A stretch of DNA of 9,896 bases from Ramlibacter sp. (lineage in GTDB: Bacteria > Pseudomonadota > Gammaproteobacteria > Burkholderiales > Burkholderiaceae_C): the NCBI GenBank assembly GCA_021156245.1, contig JAJNBO010000053.1, positions 1-9,896 on the forward strand, in the 5' to 3' direction. Below, one piece after another: positions 8,179 to 9,896 of the stretch. Under the pieces are notes generated by a model. The model ran no database searches, was not told the origin of the DNA, and saw only the letters and a list, made by a program, of their open reading frames with translations. The number at the start of each line of letters is the position of its first letter. Position 1 is the first letter of the stretch. The position numbers were made by a program, and so were the translations under genes.

Positions 8179-9369
8179 TCAGCTGGCGGCCATTCCCGTG
8201 GACGCTGCGGAAGCGCGCGCCAGTTCGACGGCGATGTTCGCGACGGCCGGCAGCTCCTGCGCCTCGCGCGCGGCTTCGGCCTGGGCGATCAGGTCGGCCA
8301 TCTGCGCGGCCGTGTTGTCCCACGAGGTGCGGGCGATGATGTCCGCCACCGCGCGATCGTGCGCCGCGCGTTCATCGGGGCTCGCGTTCAGGAATTTCTC
8401 GCAAGCGGCGACGAAACCCGCGGCGTCGTCGCGGATCGGAACCACATGGCCATACGGCTCCACCACGTCGCGGATCGCAGTGCTCACCGAGGGTCGGCCG
8501 CACGCCATGTATTCCAGCGTCTTGGTGGGGCTGATGAAGCGGGTGGACTCGTTCAGCGCGAAGGGAAGCAGGCAGACGTCCCAGCCGTTGATGAAGGCGG
8601 GCAGGTCGGCATACGCCTGCTGGCCCAACCAGAGAATGTTGGGGCGCTGCGGGCAGCTCGCCGGGTCGATCTTCACGACCGGGCCGACCATGACGATCTG
8701 CCAGTCGGGCCGCGCGTCGGCGATCCCCGCGATCAGGTCGAGGTTGATGCGCTCGTCGATCACGCCGCAGTAGCCCAGCCGCGGTCGCGCGACGTCCTTC
8801 TGCAGCGGATGGTCCTGCGTCCCCTGGCGGAAGTGCAGCGCATCGACGCTGCTCGGAAAGCAGTGCACGTTGGGATGGCGGTTCTTCTTGGCGTTGTAGA
8901 GGCTGCGCCCGCCGGTGAACACGACGTCGGCGGCCTTGAACAGCGCCGTCTCCTGGTCGATCAGCTGCTTGGGCGCGCCCCGGAACATGGAAAGCTCGTC
9001 CATGCAGTCGTAGATGATGCCTTCCGGGCGCAGCTTGTCGGCCATGGGCAGCGCCATCGGCGTGTAGAACCAGACCCAGTAGTCGTCGATCCGCTGCTCC
9101 TGGATGCACCTGGACACCAGCTTCTGCAGGACCGCCTTGTGATCGGGGTGAAATCCGTGTGCCGCGCCGCGCAGGTGCGGCCGCCATACCTCCACGCCGG
9201 GGGCGGCGGCGATGTGCTCGATGCGGTCTTCCGCGGCATTGGGCATGGGCTCTTCGATGAAGATGACGGGCCATCGCTGCGCCAACCGCGTGAGCAGATG
9301 CTGAGGACGTTGATAGACGAAGTTCCAGCGCAGGTGGGAGAAGACGACGAGTGATTTCATGGGACCCAT
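8179..9369 (-). CDS. GT4-type (GT-B fold) glycosyltransferase
   Basis: A 396-residue protein whose N-terminus (VVFSHLRWNFVYQRPQHLLTRLA) is typical of glycosyltransferases in exopolysaccharide loci that take nucleotide-sugar donors. The C-terminal GT-B domain holds NESTRFISPTKTLEYMACGRP (273-293). Glu274 and Glu286 resemble the EX7E-type donor-binding region in a longer-spaced form, and Lys283 is also conserved. An Ala-rich tail follows residue 365. There are no membrane segments, so it is probably a cytoplasmic or peripheral enzyme. Being first in the operon with glf makes a galactofuranose or galactose transfer possible, but donor and acceptor cannot be read from sequence. Two starts are possible: ATG at 9369 (TTAGG eight bases ahead) or ATG at 9360, giving MKSLVVFSHLRW, which is closer to the usual family N-terminus. 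Neither has a strong ribosome site. Confidence 0.9.
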   Translation of the reverse strand: MGPMKSLVVFSHLRWNFVYQRPQHLLTRLAQRWPVIFIEEPMPNAAEDRIEHIAAAPGVEVWRPHLRGAAHGFHPDHKAVLQKLVSRCIQEQRIDDYWVWFYTPMALPMADKLRPEGIIYDCMDELSMFRGAPKQLIDQETALFKAADVVFTGGRSLYNAKKNRHPNVHCFPSSVDALHFRQGTQDHPLQKDVARPRLGYCGVIDERINLDLIAGIADARPDWQIVMVGPVVKIDPASCPQRPNILWLGQQAYADLPAFINGWDVCLLPFALNESTRFISPTKTLEYMACGRPSVSTAIRDVVEPYGHVVPIRDDAAGFVAACEKFLNASPDERAAHDRAVADIIARTSWDNTAAQMADLIAQAEAAREAQELPAVANIAVELARASAASTGMAAS

Positions 9370-9654
9370 TCTGCTGGCCTAATGCGCAGCCGTGCCGTCC
9401 CGCAAGAGCAAATGGAACCAGTCCTACGCATCCGTACAAGACACGCTGGCGAGCAGTGAACGAAGATGCGCCGTCCAAAGCACGGCGCTTTCTCGCTCCT
9501 ACATCATCGGCCGCCGCGTTCCCGCGTGGGACACGTCCTGCGTGGTCAACATGAGCGCCGCGACAGACGCTGCTGGCCGATGCGCGCGGTCGGTGCTGAG
9601 CTTGCACCGGCGGCCAAGGGATGGAAGCATGCGTGTTTCCATTCCCCCTGGCCC
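9370..9654. other. Divergent intergenic region between the glycosyltransferase and the dioxygenase-like gene
   Basis: About 285 bases separate the two divergent starts, and both promoters should lie here. I found no convincing -35/-10 pair on either strand. Two small dyads are visible: a hairpin at 9591-9609 (arms CGGTGC/GCACCG, 7-base loop) and the spaced dyad at 9621-9642 listed separately. Open frames crossing this stretch are low in complexity and resemble no protein family I recognise. Confidence 0.6.
9621..9642. promoter_or_regulatory. Spaced dyad ATGGAA-N10-TTCCAT, possible operator
   Basis: Six-base arms at 9621-9626 and 9637-9642 are exact reverse complements, centred 23-24 bases before the ATG at 9655. 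The spacer starts with the palindrome GCATGC (9627-9632). The arms are more A/T-rich than their surroundings. The size and spacing suit a dimeric repressor, but no regulator is identified, and if the gene starts at the in-frame ATG at 9580 the dyad would be coding. Only suggestive. Confidence 0.3.
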
Positions 9655-9896
9655 ATGCCGAAACCCATGCGTTACACAGCCGCAGAGCACGACGCGTTCG
9701 CGCGCGACTTCAACCGGGACAGCCTCGTCATCCTGCGCGACCACATACCGCGCGAAAAGCTCGCGCGCTGGGCGCAAGCCTTCCCGCCCTTGCTGGAGGC
9801 GCAGATCGCCCGCGAGAAGCAGGCATCCAGCCGGGGCGCGGCGCGCTACTACGTGACCTTGCCCTTCCAGGGACTGTGGGCGGACCCGGAGATCTA
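9655..9896 (+). CDS. Phytanoyl-CoA dioxygenase (PhyH) family protein, N-terminal part, cut by window end
   Basis: From ATG 9655 the frame is open to the right edge, giving 80 residues. The text RDSLVILRDHIPREKLARW (residues 21-39), then RYYVTLPFQGLWADPEI (64-80), resembles the N-terminal part of PhyH-like Fe(II)/2-oxoglutarate dioxygenases. The metal-binding HxD...H triad would lie beyond the window, so activity cannot be judged. Substrates in this family vary widely (lipids, amino acids, sugars, natural products) and cannot be predicted here. Start choice is uncertain: ATG 9655, ATG 9667 (MRYTAAEHDAFARDF) and an upstream ATG at 9580 are in frame, and none has a clear Shine-Dalgarno. Family-like sequence begins only after 9655, which favours the two later starts. 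It diverges from the glycosyltransferase operon and may be functionally unrelated. Confidence 0.75.
   Translation, partial: MPKPMRYTAAEHDAFARDFNRDSLVILRDHIPREKLARWAQAFPPLLEAQIAREKQASSRGAARYYVTLPFQGLWADPEI

Noticed and set aside
8108..8323. Upstream extension of glf
   Set aside because: It would overlap the glycosyltransferase end, encodes no family sequence, and the ATG at 8107 has AAGGAAG seven bases ahead.
6956..8773. Long plus-strand open frame opposite glf and the glycosyltransferase
   Set aside because: It spans two confirmed minus-strand genes and their gap, with no recognisable domain; a high-G+C shadow.
9370..9460. Possible promoter for the glycosyltransferase operon (minus-strand TTGTAC with a 17-base spacer)
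   Set aside because: The matching -10 position has only about three consensus bases, too weak to report as a feature.
9499..9777. Minus-strand open frame of 92 codons across the right intergenic region
   Set aside because: It is antisense to the dioxygenase-like gene for half its length and resembles nothing known to me.
9392..9856. Open frame of 154 codons from a GTG in the divergent region
   Set aside because: It runs out of frame through the dioxygenase-like N-terminus, and its sequence is Ser/Arg-rich without a recognisable family.

Overview
The window is compact, strongly G+C-rich bacterial DNA (about two thirds G+C by eye) with almost no spacing between genes. Codon use, protein character and the kind of extragenic palindrome present suggest a betaproteobacterium, probably Burkholderiales (Comamonadaceae/Ramlibacter-like). 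That assignment is inferred from family resemblance; no marker gene proves it.

Layout. Left, plus strand (1-3549): the 3' part of a glycoside hydrolase family 2 gene, then galT and galK. Neighbouring genes overlap by 1 and 4 bases, so this is one operon. Middle (3550-3684): a convergent junction holding a long imperfect inverted repeat whose outer end is duplicated in tandem. Right, minus strand (read from 9369 down to 3685): a GT4-type glycosyltransferase, UDP-galactopyranose mutase (glf), a fusion of a GH1-like hydrolase domain with an RmlD-like reductase domain, and galE. The last three overlap by 1 and 4 bases. The glycosyltransferase and glf are separated by 71 bases that hold a GC-rich hairpin. 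At the right edge (from about 9655, plus strand) the start of a phytanoyl-CoA dioxygenase-like gene diverges from the glycosyltransferase across about 285 bases.

How it fits together. The GH2 enzyme could release a sugar, plausibly galactose, from a beta-glycoside. GalK phosphorylates galactose, GalT exchanges it onto UDP, and GalE interconverts UDP-galactose and UDP-glucose (Leloir pathway). Glf converts UDP-galactopyranose to UDP-galactofuranose, which a glycosyltransferase could place into a surface glycan. The two convergent operons thus meet at UDP-galactose, one side salvage and the other glycan synthesis. The least understood piece is the GH1-like/SDR fusion, which keeps recognisable catalytic residues in both halves and sits between glf and galE. 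I saw no RNA genes, CRISPR arrays, insertion sequences or phage genes.
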